Part shown: positions 36,434-45,227 of the stretch, in pieces
Layout of the letters: every line of letters begins with the position of its first letter
Position numbering within the stretch: the stretch's first letter is position 1
NCBI GenBank assembly: GCA_003612585.1
Contig: RAZH01000001.1
Span: 248,001 to 312,000 of the forward strand
From: a bacterium 1XD42-54
Lineage (GTDB): Bacteria > Bacillota > Clostridia > Lachnospirales > Lachnospiraceae
Direction of reading: 5' to 3'
DNA: 64,000 nucleotides
Made by a program: the position numbers and the translations under genes
Notes under the pieces: model-generated
The model's database searches: none
Seen by the model: only the letters and a program-made list of their open reading frames with translations
What the model was told of the DNA's origin: nothing

Positions 36434-37675
36434 TTATGAAATCGGAACAATATAGAGATTTTCTTCCTGCAGCGGTTCCTCGCCCTCCGGATAGGATTTT
36501 ACAAACAGCAGGCTGTCTACTTCATTCGGGTCAATCGCACGCATCAGTGAATAAATCACCTCATACGTATCGGAATTTTCGGATACATAGCCTGACTGTC
36601 CGCCGCCGATAATGCCAGTATACATTGTACCATCTTTTAATTTCACACCTGTAAGATATGGCGGCTCTCTGAAATATTCGTGTGTAAATTCCGTACCGTT
36701 TTCGTCGATCCCCAGCTCTGTTTCTTCCTGTCTTGGCATTTCATACGTAGCAGAAACAGAAAGTGGCGACAGTTCCGCGCCAGTAACTACAGCGCCGCTG
36801 TCTCCGAGCGTCTCGTCAAGTTCAAAGCTCTTTACTTCATTGTTTCCCGGAAGTGTCCATTCAAAGCTCCAGGTGCCGGGAACCTTCACATCCGGTTCAC
36901 CTGCAAACTGCGACGCAATGCCCAGATCCTTCAATTCTACATAAATCTGTTTTCCAATATAATAATCCTTCTCACCGCTGAACATATCAATCTGATACTC
37001 CAAGCTTCCGTCTTCCATCGTATAGCTGATCACACTGTCATCTGACAGCGGCGTACCGTCCTGATACACGGCCTTTCCATTCTCATAAATCAAGCCATCA
37101 TAAAATCCGCTTAAGACGCTGCCATTTGCATGTTCTGACGTATAGCTGCCGTCCTTTGTTCCCACATTTACGGATGTGCTGGCAAACCCCGGCTCTATTC
37201 CGTCTTCTACCGTAAATCCCTCTACTTTAAAGGAAATGCGTGCAAAATGGCTGTCTACAATCGCCTGCTGCGCGGTTACGGTTACATCGCCCTGGGTTAC
37301 TGACTGTTCCGGGAAGGATGCCATCTGGATATCCTCCAGCTCCTGGCGCATCTCTGACGAAACCTGAAGGCCATCCCCCATTCCTTTGCTCCACTGTGAA
37401 TAGGCTGCCGCCGCTCCAACTCCCAATACGGTTACCGCCACTGCGGCTGCTGTAGCCGCCGGCCAGAATCTTTTTACTGAAATTCTTCTGCTTCCTTTTA
37501 TGTTCTGTCTGTCTTTTCCCTTCATATCCTGCCCCTTTACCTTTTCCTGCGGATCTCCCTGTAAAAACGCGCCTTCCATTTTGATCTGTGCAAATGCAGC
37601 TTCTGCTTTTCGTTGCACAATCTCCGGAATCTCCACCTCTGACCGCAATATGTCAAGCTTATCTCTCTGTCTCAT
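36434..37675 (-). CDS. DUF4179 membrane-anchored anti-sigma-type protein
   Basis: A 413-residue protein. An N-terminal cytoplasmic part (~1-68) is followed by one transmembrane segment (FWPAATAAAVAVTVLGVGAAAAY, ~70-92). The large external domain is of the DUF4179 type, with repeated beta-rich sequence such as SVTQGDVTVTAQQAIVDSHFARISF. Its start overlaps the stop of an ECF sigma-factor gene by four bases, the usual arrangement for a sigma/anti-sigma pair. It is inferred to hold that sigma factor at the membrane until an envelope signal is sensed. The signal is unknown. Confidence 0.85.
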   Translation of the reverse strand: MRQRDKLDILRSEVEIPEIVQRKAEAAFAQIKMEGAFLQGDPQEKVKGQDMKGKDRQNIKGSRRISVKRFWPAATAAAVAVTVLGVGAAAAYSQWSKGMGDGLQVSSEMRQELEDIQMASFPEQSVTQGDVTVTAQQAIVDSHFARISFKVEGFTVEDGIEPGFASTSVNVGTKDGSYTSEHANGSVLSGFYDGLIYENGKAVYQDGTPLSDDSVISYTMEDGSLEYQIDMFSGEKDYYIGKQIYVELKDLGIASQFAGEPDVKVPGTWSFEWTLPGNNEVKSFELDETLGDSGAVVTGAELSPLSVSATYEMPRQEETELGIDENGTEFTHEYFREPPYLTGVKLKDGTMYTGIIGGGQSGYVSENSDTYEVIYSLMRAIDPNEVDSLLFVKSYPEGEEPLQEENLYIVPIS

Positions 37676-38235
37676 ACAAGCCTCCTTCTTTGAATCGCAA
37701 CACTGCCCATCCTGGAAATATCTGGCTTTGCACTATTTCCCGTCTGCCTGTACTCCGCCGCCATTTTCTCTCTGCCTCTGGCAAGACGTGTCCGCACCGT
37801 GCTTTCCGGAATCTCCAGAATCTGACTGATTTCACTGGTCTTATAGCCTTCCACATAATACAGAAGAATCACCAGACGGTATTTCTCATCTAAAGAATTC
37901 AGCGCTTCATTCCATTCCATATTTCCATATCCGGTATCACAGACAGGTATCTCTGGCACCTCATCCGTAAAGTTCAGCCTTTCCCGCTTCCGTAAAATAT
38001 CATTGCATTTATTGATTAAAATGCGCGTCATCCAGGTCCGGAAATATGGTGGACTTGCAAGCTGCCCGAGCTTTTCCCAACAGGTCAGGATCGTATCCTG
38101 TATCGCGTCTGCCACGTCCTCTTCATTGGAAAGAATTGCCTTGGCTGCTTTGTACATGTTCTGCATCTGCATTCGCATTAATTCTGTAAATGCATCTGCA
38201 TCACGTTTCTGCGCCCTTTTTACGAGATTCTCCAT
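37672..38235 (-). CDS. ECF sigma factor (sigma-70 family)
   Basis: A 187-residue sigma factor with region 2 (MYKAAKAILSNEEDVADAIQDTILTCWEKL ... FRTWMTRILINKCNDILRK) and region 4 (LDEKYRLVILLYYVEGYKTSEISQILEIPESTVRTRLARGREKM), with no regions 1 or 3. The start MENLVKRAQ at 38235 follows AAGGAAAAGGT. It is coupled to the DUF4179 anti-sigma gene downstream. A candidate self-recognised promoter lies at 38357-38383. Confidence 0.94.
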   Translation of the reverse strand: MENLVKRAQKRDADAFTELMRMQMQNMYKAAKAILSNEEDVADAIQDTILTCWEKLGQLASPPYFRTWMTRILINKCNDILRKRERLNFTDEVPEIPVCDTGYGNMEWNEALNSLDEKYRLVILLYYVEGYKTSEISQILEIPESTVRTRLARGREKMAAEYRQTGNSAKPDISRMGSVAIQRRRLV

Positions 38236-38260
38236 ACCTTTTCCTTTCTGCAATCTTTGT

Positions 38261-38351
38261 TTTGAAGCAATGCGCCGGCCGGCAGCTGTTTCCCCTGCAC
38301 CGGGCCCTTTATCCCGGCCCAGGAAAAACGGTTTTTTTGTTTTGCTTCAAA
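38261..38351. repeat. Long-range inverted repeat in the sigma-factor leader
   Basis: TTTGAAGCAA (38261-38270) and TTGCTTCAAA (38342-38351) are perfect 10-base inverted repeats. They flank a GC-rich inner hairpin (GGGCC at 38302-38306 with GGCCC at 38316-38320). The whole element lies in the untranslated leader of the ECF sigma gene. No T-run follows on the minus strand, so it is not a typical terminator. Confidence 0.55.
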
Positions 38352-38356
38352 CATTA

Positions 38357-38383
38357 GACGACGCTGTCCGGGAAAATGTCTCA
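38357..38383 (-). promoter_or_regulatory. Candidate ECF-type autoregulatory promoter
   Basis: TGAGAC (38378-38383), 17 bases, CGTC (38357-38360) on the minus strand resemble the TGAAAC/CGTC promoters used by Firmicute ECF sigma factors. It lies upstream of the ECF sigma gene, as expected for self-activation. Confidence 0.45.
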
Positions 38384-38416
38384 CAGAAAAATATTTTTTC
38401 ATATTTCGTACAAAAG

Positions 38417-39922
38417 TCAGCTGATACGCTCCAGAATTTCCCTTTCCCTCTTCTGGCACGTGAAAAGAATCACCTGACGGCCGCTTTTTTTCAGCCAACG
38501 AAGCGCTGCCTCAAGCCGCACGTCATCATACATCGCAAAGGTCTCATCCAGAACGATCGGCAGTACCCTTCCTTCCGAAAGCAGCTCGCCGGATGCCATA
38601 CGCAGTGCAAAATAAATCTGCTGCAAGGTCCCGCCGCTTACCTGATGCAGACCCAAAACCCTCTGCGGCGTGTGAATGCGGATTTCTGCCGTCTCATCCA
38701 GAACAATCCGGTCATAAGCCCCGCCCGTGAGTTCTCTTAATATCTCTGATGCACGGCGGTTCAAAAGCCCGCCCGACTTTGCATAGATTCCGGAAGACAG
38801 CTCACAAATCCGGTCGATTGCCATGGTAAGAGCCGCTATTTCTGTATCTGTACCGTCCAACCGGACGTGACTGTGGTACAGCTCCTCAAGTTCATCCTGA
38901 AGCCTCTGATACTGCTCCTCCCGTCCCTGGATCTCCTCCTGTAAATATCTTCCACGCTCATCCCCCCAGTCGGGTTCCGGTTCTTCTTCCTCATCCACCT
39001 GCGCTCCCATAAGCAGATGAACCGGATAAATCAGAGCCAGAAACACTGCCCCAAATACACCGAGAAATACCCGGATTTTCCAATCAGTCAGGAAAAATGC
39101 ACAGGCAAAGGCCAAAATACCTGCAAGCAGAAGCAACCCCTCCAGAATCCATTTCAAATGCGTTGCCCTTTCCGGTTGCTGTCCCTCTCTTTCCTGCAAT
39201 GGCCGACGCATATCGTATGCAGAAATGCCTTTTTGTCTTTGCAGCAGTTCCATCTCGCTCCGTATCAGCTCTGCCTGCGCCTGTTTCTTCTCGATCGCTT
39301 CCTCCATCCGTTCGTCTTCTTTCTTTTTCTTCTGCTCAAACTGCTTCTTTTTTTTACGAAGCCCCTGCAGTGCTGCGGTAACATCAATCTGACCGTCCAG
39401 CGTACTGTCACTGTTTACCATAAATCTGCGCAGCTCCATAGCAAGTGCCTCATCCGTCTCAGCTTTTGCCTGCGGAACAAATACCGTATTTACAAAAGCT
39501 GCCTCGCTCATCTGGCCAAGCAGCTCTCCAAGTACGCGCTCAGGCTGCGCATATTCCACGGATTCCTCCTCCATTTCATACATGCCATATCCGGGCATCA
39601 CACCTTCCCGCGTCACGGTCAATGGTTTTGTACTCCGGTCAAAACACCGGTCAATCCGGTACACCGCGCCATTTTCCTGTATGCGCATACTGCCCAGAAA
39701 CGCGCCCGGAGTCTCCCACGGCTGCCGCACCTGATACTCATCGGTGTGCGCAGCACGACCCCGGGCCCGGTTTAACCCAAAAAACATCGCCCGAATAAAG
39801 GAATGAATCGTTGTTTTTCCGGTCTCATTCCCTCCATAAATAATATTAATCCCAGTCTTCAGAGGAATCCTGTGATTTTCAAATTTGCCATAATGCTTTA
39901 AAAAAAGTTCCTGTATTTCCAT
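38417..39922 (-). CDS. Compact YhaN/SbcC-like SMC-family ATPase
   Basis: A 501-residue ABC/SMC-type protein. The N-terminal half has Walker A GGNETGKTTIHSFIR. The C-terminal half has the signature HQVSGGTLQQIYFALRMA, Walker B LPIVLDETFAMYDD and QVILFTCQ. A short coiled coil (~200-245) is interrupted by two hydrophobic segments (LEGLLLLAGILAFACAFFL and VFLGVFGAVFLALIYPV), so it is probably membrane-tethered. YhaN-type proteins are usually ~1000 residues with long coiled coils, so this is a reduced form. The ATG 39922 is chosen, with GGGAGAG eight bases upstream. Its partner is the phosphoesterase gene immediately upstream. Confidence 0.85.
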   Translation of the reverse strand: MEIQELFLKHYGKFENHRIPLKTGINIIYGGNETGKTTIHSFIRAMFFGLNRARGRAAHTDEYQVRQPWETPGAFLGSMRIQENGAVYRIDRCFDRSTKPLTVTREGVMPGYGMYEMEEESVEYAQPERVLGELLGQMSEAAFVNTVFVPQAKAETDEALAMELRRFMVNSDSTLDGQIDVTAALQGLRKKKKQFEQKKKKEDERMEEAIEKKQAQAELIRSEMELLQRQKGISAYDMRRPLQEREGQQPERATHLKWILEGLLLLAGILAFACAFFLTDWKIRVFLGVFGAVFLALIYPVHLLMGAQVDEEEEPEPDWGDERGRYLQEEIQGREEQYQRLQDELEELYHSHVRLDGTDTEIAALTMAIDRICELSSGIYAKSGGLLNRRASEILRELTGGAYDRIVLDETAEIRIHTPQRVLGLHQVSGGTLQQIYFALRMASGELLSEGRVLPIVLDETFAMYDDVRLEAALRWLKKSGRQVILFTCQKREREILERIS

Positions 39923-39987
39923 CCTCACTTCTCTCCCTGGTCAGTCCCTGTTTGTAAACTGCCTCTCATATCTGCAAATGGGCGCCA

Positions 39988-41049
39988 TTACCTTCTCTGC
40001 TTCTCGGGGTAGAGTAAAGCCTCCAATCCGTAGCGAAGCGCTTTTTCTTCTACAAGCCCTTTCGGCTTTTCCCCAAAGCTTTCGATAAAATTTCCAATCA
40101 GCTGTCCACGGTATTCCCGACGCAGCTCCTGCAAATGAAAAGCCGGAACCGTACGGTCTATGATTTCCAGAATACGCCCACATTTCATATACTCCCGAAT
40201 ATCCAACATCAGCCGTGGCTGGCGCTCTCCGGTAAGCGTAATCCGGTAGGTATGCTGTGCCCCTCTCTCCCGGATGGCCACTGCAATCTTTTCCCGTACA
40301 GAATATACTGTGTCGGATTCCGTGACTGTAATCTCCTCCTGACAATACTCTCTGCTGCATACTTCCACAAATGAAAGCTTTACTTTTTTCCGCTGCACCT
40401 CTCCGATGATATAGCCGTGTGGCCCCACATCATTACAGTCAATCGGCTCCAGCGCCCCTGCATACATCGCAAGGTTGCGAAGCACAACCTGTGGCTTATG
40501 GATATGCCCCAGTGCAATATAATCAAAACCTGCTGACTGGAGGGTCTGCTTGTTAAACGGAATATGTTCCGCATCCCCACCGTGGGCCAGCAGTATCTTA
40601 AAATAATCGTTTTTCTCCGCCACAATTCCGTCATACAATGGTTCTGAAATTTCCTGTCTGTGATAGCTGAACCCGTAAATCTCTGTTTTGAGCTCCGGCA
40701 GGCGTACTCTCTCGCATTCCGGTGAAAACAGGCAGATCACATTTTCATTCCACGGGAATGCAGTGTACGCAGAGGACGGTTTCAAGTGGTCATGGTTCCC
40801 TGCAATCAGTACCACAATCGTCCGCTCCAGTGTGGAAAAGAGATAATTCACCTCCTGAAGCTCCTGCATATCCGGCTGCCGGTGAAACAGATCTCCGGCA
40901 ATCAGCAACAAATCTATTTTCTTCTCGTTTGCATCCTCAATACAGCGCCGGAAGCTCTCCCAAAGTTCCCTTCCCCGTTCTCTGGCCCACAGATAACCAT
41001 GGTCAGGCGCTGCACCAAGATGTACATCTGCAATATGCATAAATCGCAT
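39988..41049 (-). CDS. YhaO/SbcD-like DNA repair metallophosphoesterase
   Basis: A 353-residue calcineurin-like nuclease. It starts MRFMHIADVHLG and carries the metal-binding motifs LLIAGDLFHR, LIAGNHDH, LLAHGGD and ALGHIHKPQ. This is the Mre11/SbcD core with a C-terminal capping region. GGAGG precedes the ATG. With the SMC-like ATPase 65 bases downstream it forms an SbcCD/YhaNO-type pair expected to process DNA ends or structures. In this case the ATPase appears membrane-bound. Confidence 0.9.
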   Translation of the reverse strand: MRFMHIADVHLGAAPDHGYLWARERGRELWESFRRCIEDANEKKIDLLLIAGDLFHRQPDMQELQEVNYLFSTLERTIVVLIAGNHDHLKPSSAYTAFPWNENVICLFSPECERVRLPELKTEIYGFSYHRQEISEPLYDGIVAEKNDYFKILLAHGGDAEHIPFNKQTLQSAGFDYIALGHIHKPQVVLRNLAMYAGALEPIDCNDVGPHGYIIGEVQRKKVKLSFVEVCSREYCQEEITVTESDTVYSVREKIAVAIRERGAQHTYRITLTGERQPRLMLDIREYMKCGRILEIIDRTVPAFHLQELRREYRGQLIGNFIESFGEKPKGLVEEKALRYGLEALLYPEKQRR

Positions 41050-41148
41050 AAATTATCATCCTCCCATTATTCGCTCTTTTATGATATCATAGATTTTTTA
41101 AAATAACCATGTTATACTATTAATTATAAATTAATACGGAGGACACAT

Positions 41149-41637
41149 ATGAAAAAAATGCTATCAGAATTCAAGACTTTTATCATGCGTGGAAATGTCA
41201 TGGATATGGCAGTCGGTGTCATTGTCGGCAGTGCTTTTACCGGTATTGTCAATTCCCTGGTAGGGGACATTATTATGCCTGTCATTACCCTGATTACCGG
41301 CAAAATTAATTTTACAGACCTGATGTTGCCGCTCGACGGCAATACGTATCCCTCTCTTCAGGCTGCCCGGGACGCCGCAGCCCCGGTACTTGCTTACGGA
41401 AACTTTATTCAGCTGGTCATACAGTTTCTGCTGACCGCTTTCGTCATTTTCCTCATGGTCAAAGGAATCAACCGTCTGCACCGGCCGGCTCCTGCTCCAC
41501 AAGTCACAACAAAGATATGTCCTTACTGTAAATCTGAGATCCACAAAGACGCGGTAAAATGTCCGCACTGTGCATCCGAGCTTCTCACTGAGACAGTGGA
41601 AGGACATGCATCAGAAAGCACTCCGTTGTCAGAGTAA
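41149..41637 (+). CDS. mscL: Large-conductance mechanosensitive channel with C-terminal zinc ribbon
   Basis: A pressure-release channel (162 residues). It begins with the MscL N-terminus MLSEFKTFIMRGNVMDMAVGVIVGSAFTGIV, has two transmembrane helices (~20-45 and ~83-104) and a normal periplasmic loop. After KGINRLHRP the usual C-terminal bundle is replaced by a CPYC/CPHC zinc ribbon (Cys 124, 127, 138 and 141) and an acidic tail. GGAGG precedes the ATG. Osmotic-shock protection is known for MscL; the effect of the zinc ribbon is unknown. It is divergent from the YhaO-like gene and stands alone. Confidence 0.93.
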   Translation: MKKMLSEFKTFIMRGNVMDMAVGVIVGSAFTGIVNSLVGDIIMPVITLITGKINFTDLMLPLDGNTYPSLQAARDAAAPVLAYGNFIQLVIQFLLTAFVIFLMVKGINRLHRPAPAPQVTTKICPYCKSEIHKDAVKCPHCASELLTETVEGHASESTPLSE

Positions 41638-41691
41638 GCGCCGCGTCTCATAGCGAACATTGGAAAAGATACTTAAAACCGCCAAAAACAT

Positions 41692-41752
41692 AAAACACAT
41701 CGAAACTATCATGGAAGGGGCCTGCCCCAGATACGTTCCGATGTGTTTTCTA
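41692..41752. terminator. Bidirectional terminator between mscL and metY
   Basis: AAACACATCG pairs with CGATGTGTTT and encloses a GGGC/GCCC mini-stem. T-rich sequence follows on the plus strand (TCTATTGTTTTC) and A-rich sequence precedes it. It separates the convergent mscL and metY genes. Confidence 0.65.
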
Positions 41753-41812
41753 TTGTTTTCGAAAATCCGAATTGCCTTTTTTGAAATTGTTATTTCCTTT
41801 TACAACTTACGC

Positions 41813-43099
41813 TCATATCTCCGCTTTTTCCAGCGCCTGCTCCAGATCTGCAATAATGTCCTTTACATTTTCAATACCGACAGACAGACGAATCAGCCCT
41901 GTAGAAATGCCTGCCTCTTCCAGCTGCTGATCCGTCAGCTGACGGTGTGTATGGCTTGCCGGATGAAGCACGCAGGTCTTGGCATCCGCCACATGCGTTA
42001 CAATAGAGGCCAGTTTCAGTGAATCCATAAACTGAACTGCTGGAGCACGACCACCCTTTAATTCAAATGAAATGACACCGCAGATCCCCTTTGGCATATA
42101 CTTCTGTGCCAATGTGTAGTACTTATCTCCCGGAAGTCCTGCATAATTTACTTTCTCCACCTTCTCATGCGCATTCAGAAACTCTGCCACCTTCTGCGCA
42201 TTATAACAGTGGCGCTCCACGCGCAGCGGCAGCGTCTCCAGTCCTACATTCAGCAAAAAGCAGTTCATCGGAGACGGAATAGAACCCAGGTCACGCATCA
42301 GCTGAGACGTGGCTTTTGTGATATAAGCAGCCTTGCCGAACTTCTTTGTATAGACAACGCCATGGTAAGACTCGTCCGGCTCTGTCAGGCCCGGAAACTT
42401 CTCTGCCTGAGCCTCCCAGTCAAAATTGCCGCTGTCCACAATCGCTCCACCGACCTGCATGGCATGTCCATCCATATATTTGGTCGTTGAATGCGTTACA
42501 ATATCTGCGCCCCATTCAAACGGACGGCAATTCACCGGTGTAGCAAATGTATTATCCACAATGAGCGGCACACCGTGCGCATGCGCCACCCGTGCCATTT
42601 TTTCAATATCCAGAATCACAAGAGCCGGATTGGAAATACTCTCTGCCAATACAGCCTTTGTATTCGGCTGGAAAGCTGCATGAAGCGTCTCCTCGTCAGC
42701 ATCTACATCCACAAAAGTACACGCAATTCCCTGCTTTTTCAACGTCACGCCAAGAAGATTAAACGTACCCCCGTAAATGGCCGATGCACAGATCACGTGA
42801 TCTCCCGCCTCACAGATATTGAACACTGCGTAATAGTTCGCCGCCTGACCGGAGGATGTCAGCATGGCCGCAACACCGCCCTCCAGGTCTGCAATTTTAG
42901 CTGCCACTGCATCATTTGTCGGGTTCTGCAATCTTGTATAAAAATATCCGTTGTCTTCCAGATCAAACAGCCTTCCCATCTGATCTGCCGTATCATATTT
43001 AAACGTCGTACTCTGGTAAATCGGCAGCATACGCGGCTCTCCCGTTTTCGGCTGCCAGCCCGACTGAATACATTTTGTCTCAATTTCATAACTGCTCAT
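41813..43099 (-). CDS. metY: O-acetylhomoserine aminocarboxypropyltransferase (sulfhydrylase)
   Basis: A PLP-dependent gamma-family enzyme (428 residues) that makes homocysteine or methionine precursors from O-acetylhomoserine and sulfide. The motifs are YQSTTFKYDTADQMGRLFDLEDNGYFYTRLQNPTND, LTSSGQAANYY, the PLP-lysine region HSTTKYMDGHAMQVGG and GLIRLSVGIENVKDIIADL. GGAGGAACT precedes the ATG. It follows the DnaJ-domain gene by 38 bases, a gap that leaves no room for an S-box riboswitch. Confidence 0.94.
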   Translation of the reverse strand: MSSYEIETKCIQSGWQPKTGEPRMLPIYQSTTFKYDTADQMGRLFDLEDNGYFYTRLQNPTNDAVAAKIADLEGGVAAMLTSSGQAANYYAVFNICEAGDHVICASAIYGGTFNLLGVTLKKQGIACTFVDVDADEETLHAAFQPNTKAVLAESISNPALVILDIEKMARVAHAHGVPLIVDNTFATPVNCRPFEWGADIVTHSTTKYMDGHAMQVGGAIVDSGNFDWEAQAEKFPGLTEPDESYHGVVYTKKFGKAAYITKATSQLMRDLGSIPSPMNCFLLNVGLETLPLRVERHCYNAQKVAEFLNAHEKVEKVNYAGLPGDKYYTLAQKYMPKGICGVISFELKGGRAPAVQFMDSLKLASIVTHVADAKTCVLHPASHTHRQLTDQQLEEAGISTGLIRLSVGIENVKDIIADLEQALEKAEI

Positions 43100-43137
43100 C
43101 CTAGTTCCTCCCTGATTTTTCTCTGAAAGATTTTAAA

Positions 43138-43794
43138 TTAACAGAAGAATACCGGCCTGCCACAGCAGCAGCCGCACAGCGCATTCATCATACAAAGCTT
43201 CATACACCAGTCTCCCTGGCCTGTCATCGGGCTGCCGTACATATCGCCCATCGACTGATACCACGCACCTCCGTTTTCCATCTGCTGCAAAAACTGGCGG
43301 TATACCATATTGTTTGGCTCCATGGACACAGCCTTTTGTGCGTGTTCTTTTGCGGTGACGTTATTGCCCTGTCCGAAATTAGCCATTGCGCTCAGATAAT
43401 ACCAGCGTGCATTGTGCAGGCCAATCTCGGAAAGCACATGCAGCGCCTCCGTGAAATGACGGCTCCTGATATAGTTCTCCGCCGCCTGCATCCGAACATC
43501 CTCTTCCGACCAAGATGCGCCCCTGCCTGCATTTGCGCTGCCATAACCACCGTAGAATCCACCACGCCCATAACTTCCCGGTCCGCTCTGGTAGCTTCCT
43601 CCACCTTCTTTTTCACGCATAATCTGCTGATATGCCTGCTGAATCTCCTTAAATTTCTCCTCTGCCTGCGCCTTGTTCGGATTATTGACATTGGCATCCG
43701 GATGATATTTTCGACTGAGTGACCTGTATGCTTTTTTCACCTCTTCCTCAGAAGCGCTTTCCGGCACTCCCAGGACCGTATACGGATTTTTCAT
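43138..43794 (-). CDS. DnaJ-domain protein with TPR-like middle and Cys-rich tail
   Basis: A 218-residue protein. An N-terminal J domain ([34 protein letters not shown]) has the HPD motif. A Gly-rich linker follows, then helical TPR-like repeats ([54 protein letters not shown]). The C-terminus is unusually Cys-rich ([22 protein letters not shown]). The start MKNPYTVLG follows GGAGGAG. It is the last gene of an operon with a DUF5685 gene and a zinc-ribbon membrane-protein gene. The J domain would stimulate DnaK; the partner role is unknown. Confidence 0.88.
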   Translation of the reverse strand: MKNPYTVLGVPESASEEEVKKAYRSLSRKYHPDANVNNPNKAQAEEKFKEIQQAYQQIMREKEGGGSYQSGPGSYGRGGFYGGYGSANAGRGASWSEEDVRMQAAENYIRSRHFTEALHVLSEIGLHNARWYYLSAMANFGQGNNVTAKEHAQKAVSMEPNNMVYRQFLQQMENGGAWYQSMGDMYGSPMTGQGDWCMKLCMMNALCGCCCGRPVFFC

Positions 43795-43822
43795 AATCTC
43801 CTCCGCCGCAGCTTTTGCGGCA

Positions 43823-44680
43823 TCACCCAACTGGTTTTGTCTGTTTCTTTTTCTCTTCGTCCCTGCTGCGCAGCGCCGCATAACGGCACCAGACACCCGA
43901 ATACAGAATATTGCGGATAATCTCCGCATTCTCCAGTACCGGAAGCCGCTCAAAAGCCTGGGATGCGGCTGTCATCATATCCCGCAGAATATCACGAATC
44001 TCTCTTTCCTTTTCCGGACTCCAGATATCCCCATACTCCGAAAATACATTGTAGCTGCCGCTTTTTTTATCTTTTTTTATATCGTCGACTGCATCCATCA
44101 GATAGATAAATTTACCCATAAAAAAACCCATCTGACGCAGATCCTCCTGCCAGATGTCTTCTTTCCACATAAATATCTCTGCCAGAAAACAGCCTGTAAG
44201 CCCGGCAACATAATCAATATCCCGGCGCCCCTGTCGCTCTGCCTCGTGAAGCAGCCTGATATTTTCCTCCACAGCATGTGCCTGCCGCGGATATTTCATG
44301 GAAATCCGCTGATAGGCGCTGCGCAGGGAAGCGGCCGCAGCACGGCGCGTCTGCCGGTGCTCATCCTCCCAGTCATCCCTAAGCTTCTGATAGGAAAGCA
44401 AAACACACATATCCGCCGCATAATTCACTGCATCATTGTCCGCCATGCGGTGTCTGGAAACCGGATGTACTATACAGCGGTGTTCCTCCACCTTCGTCTC
44501 CGGCTCGTACACTCCGGTCAGCAAAAGTGCAAGAAACGTCAGATCATAGTTTAACATCATCTGAGCCATACGTCCATACCTGTGCTTCAGATTCTGGCAC
44601 AACCCGCAGTAAAAACTGCGATATACAGTGTATTCACGCAGCTTCAGCTCCTGTTCATTCACATAAATATATCCAAACAT
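43823..44680 (-). CDS. DUF5685-family protein
   Basis: A 285-residue, mostly helical soluble protein. The N-terminus is [36 protein letters not shown], with a CGLC pair, then TFLALLL and a conserved Cys-His stretch, [38 protein letters not shown] includes an Asp-rich D-A-x-D-D-x-x-x-D patch that resembles metal/diphosphate-binding helices. I recognise it as DUF5685. No catalytic role is established. It sits between a zinc-ribbon membrane protein and a DnaJ-domain protein, and the three are probably co-expressed. Confidence 0.82.
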   Translation of the reverse strand: MFGYIYVNEQELKLREYTVYRSFYCGLCQNLKHRYGRMAQMMLNYDLTFLALLLTGVYEPETKVEEHRCIVHPVSRHRMADNDAVNYAADMCVLLSYQKLRDDWEDEHRQTRRAAAASLRSAYQRISMKYPRQAHAVEENIRLLHEAERQGRRDIDYVAGLTGCFLAEIFMWKEDIWQEDLRQMGFFMGKFIYLMDAVDDIKKDKKSGSYNVFSEYGDIWSPEKEREIRDILRDMMTAASQAFERLPVLENAEIIRNILYSGVWCRYAALRSRDEEKKKQTKPVG

Positions 44681-44685
44681 ACCAA

Positions 44686-45081
44686 TCAGCTCTTCTTTTC
44701 AAACTCCTGCCTGCACTTCGGACATGTGATACAGATCTTTCCTTTACCACGTGGAATCCGGATTTTCTGACCACAGGACGGGCACTTGTAAATATGGAAA
44801 TCTTTGCTCTGTACCACCCGGTTTTTCGTCTGCTGAAACTTTCTCTTTATTTTCCAGACTATATTCAAATACTTCTCATTTTCTGCACTGCGCTTTGCAA
44901 AATTGCGTGACAGCATCCGGAAATAGCAGATACCAATAAGCACAAGCGACAGCAGATAAAACCCGCGGATGTGTGTGAACAGATTCAGAACAATGCACAC
45001 CACACAAACTCCGAGCATAAATCTGGAAAGCTGGTCTGCTCCATACCTTCCACTCATAAAATCCATAAAACGTCTTTTCAT
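44686..45081 (-). CDS. Zinc-ribbon membrane protein
   Basis: A 131-residue protein with two hydrophobic segments (FMLGVCVVCIVLNLFTHI and GFYLLSLVLIGICYFRML). A basic stretch follows, then a C-terminal zinc ribbon (YKCPSCGQKIRIPRGKGKICITCPKCRQEF) with CPxC pairs. It is the first gene after a TTGACA-17-TAAAGT promoter and is followed five bases later by the DUF5685 gene. It may anchor the operon's products at the membrane; this is inference. Confidence 0.8.
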   Translation of the reverse strand: MKRRFMDFMSGRYGADQLSRFMLGVCVVCIVLNLFTHIRGFYLLSLVLIGICYFRMLSRNFAKRSAENEKYLNIVWKIKRKFQQTKNRVVQSKDFHIYKCPSCGQKIRIPRGKGKICITCPKCRQEFEKKS

Positions 45082-45114
45082 CTGAACAGCCTCGTTTCTC
45101 TTATCGTTCCTTCA

Positions 45115-45143
45115 ACTTTACAGCCAAAAAAAGGGAATGTCAA
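45115..45143 (-). promoter_or_regulatory. Promoter of the zinc-ribbon/DUF5685/DnaJ operon
   Basis: TTGACA (45138-45143), 17 bases, TAAAGT (45115-45120) on the minus strand, 34 bases before the first ATG. Confidence 0.65.
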
Positions 45144-45227
45144 CAGACCCGGCCTTAAATTCAGAGAAATTTCATATATCTATTTTTTCTTTACAGAATC
45201 CGGATACCCGAAGAAAATACACTGTTT

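Noticed and set aside
43100-43137. Possible S-box riboswitch ahead of metY
   Set aside because: The 38-base gap is too short for an aptamer and expression platform.
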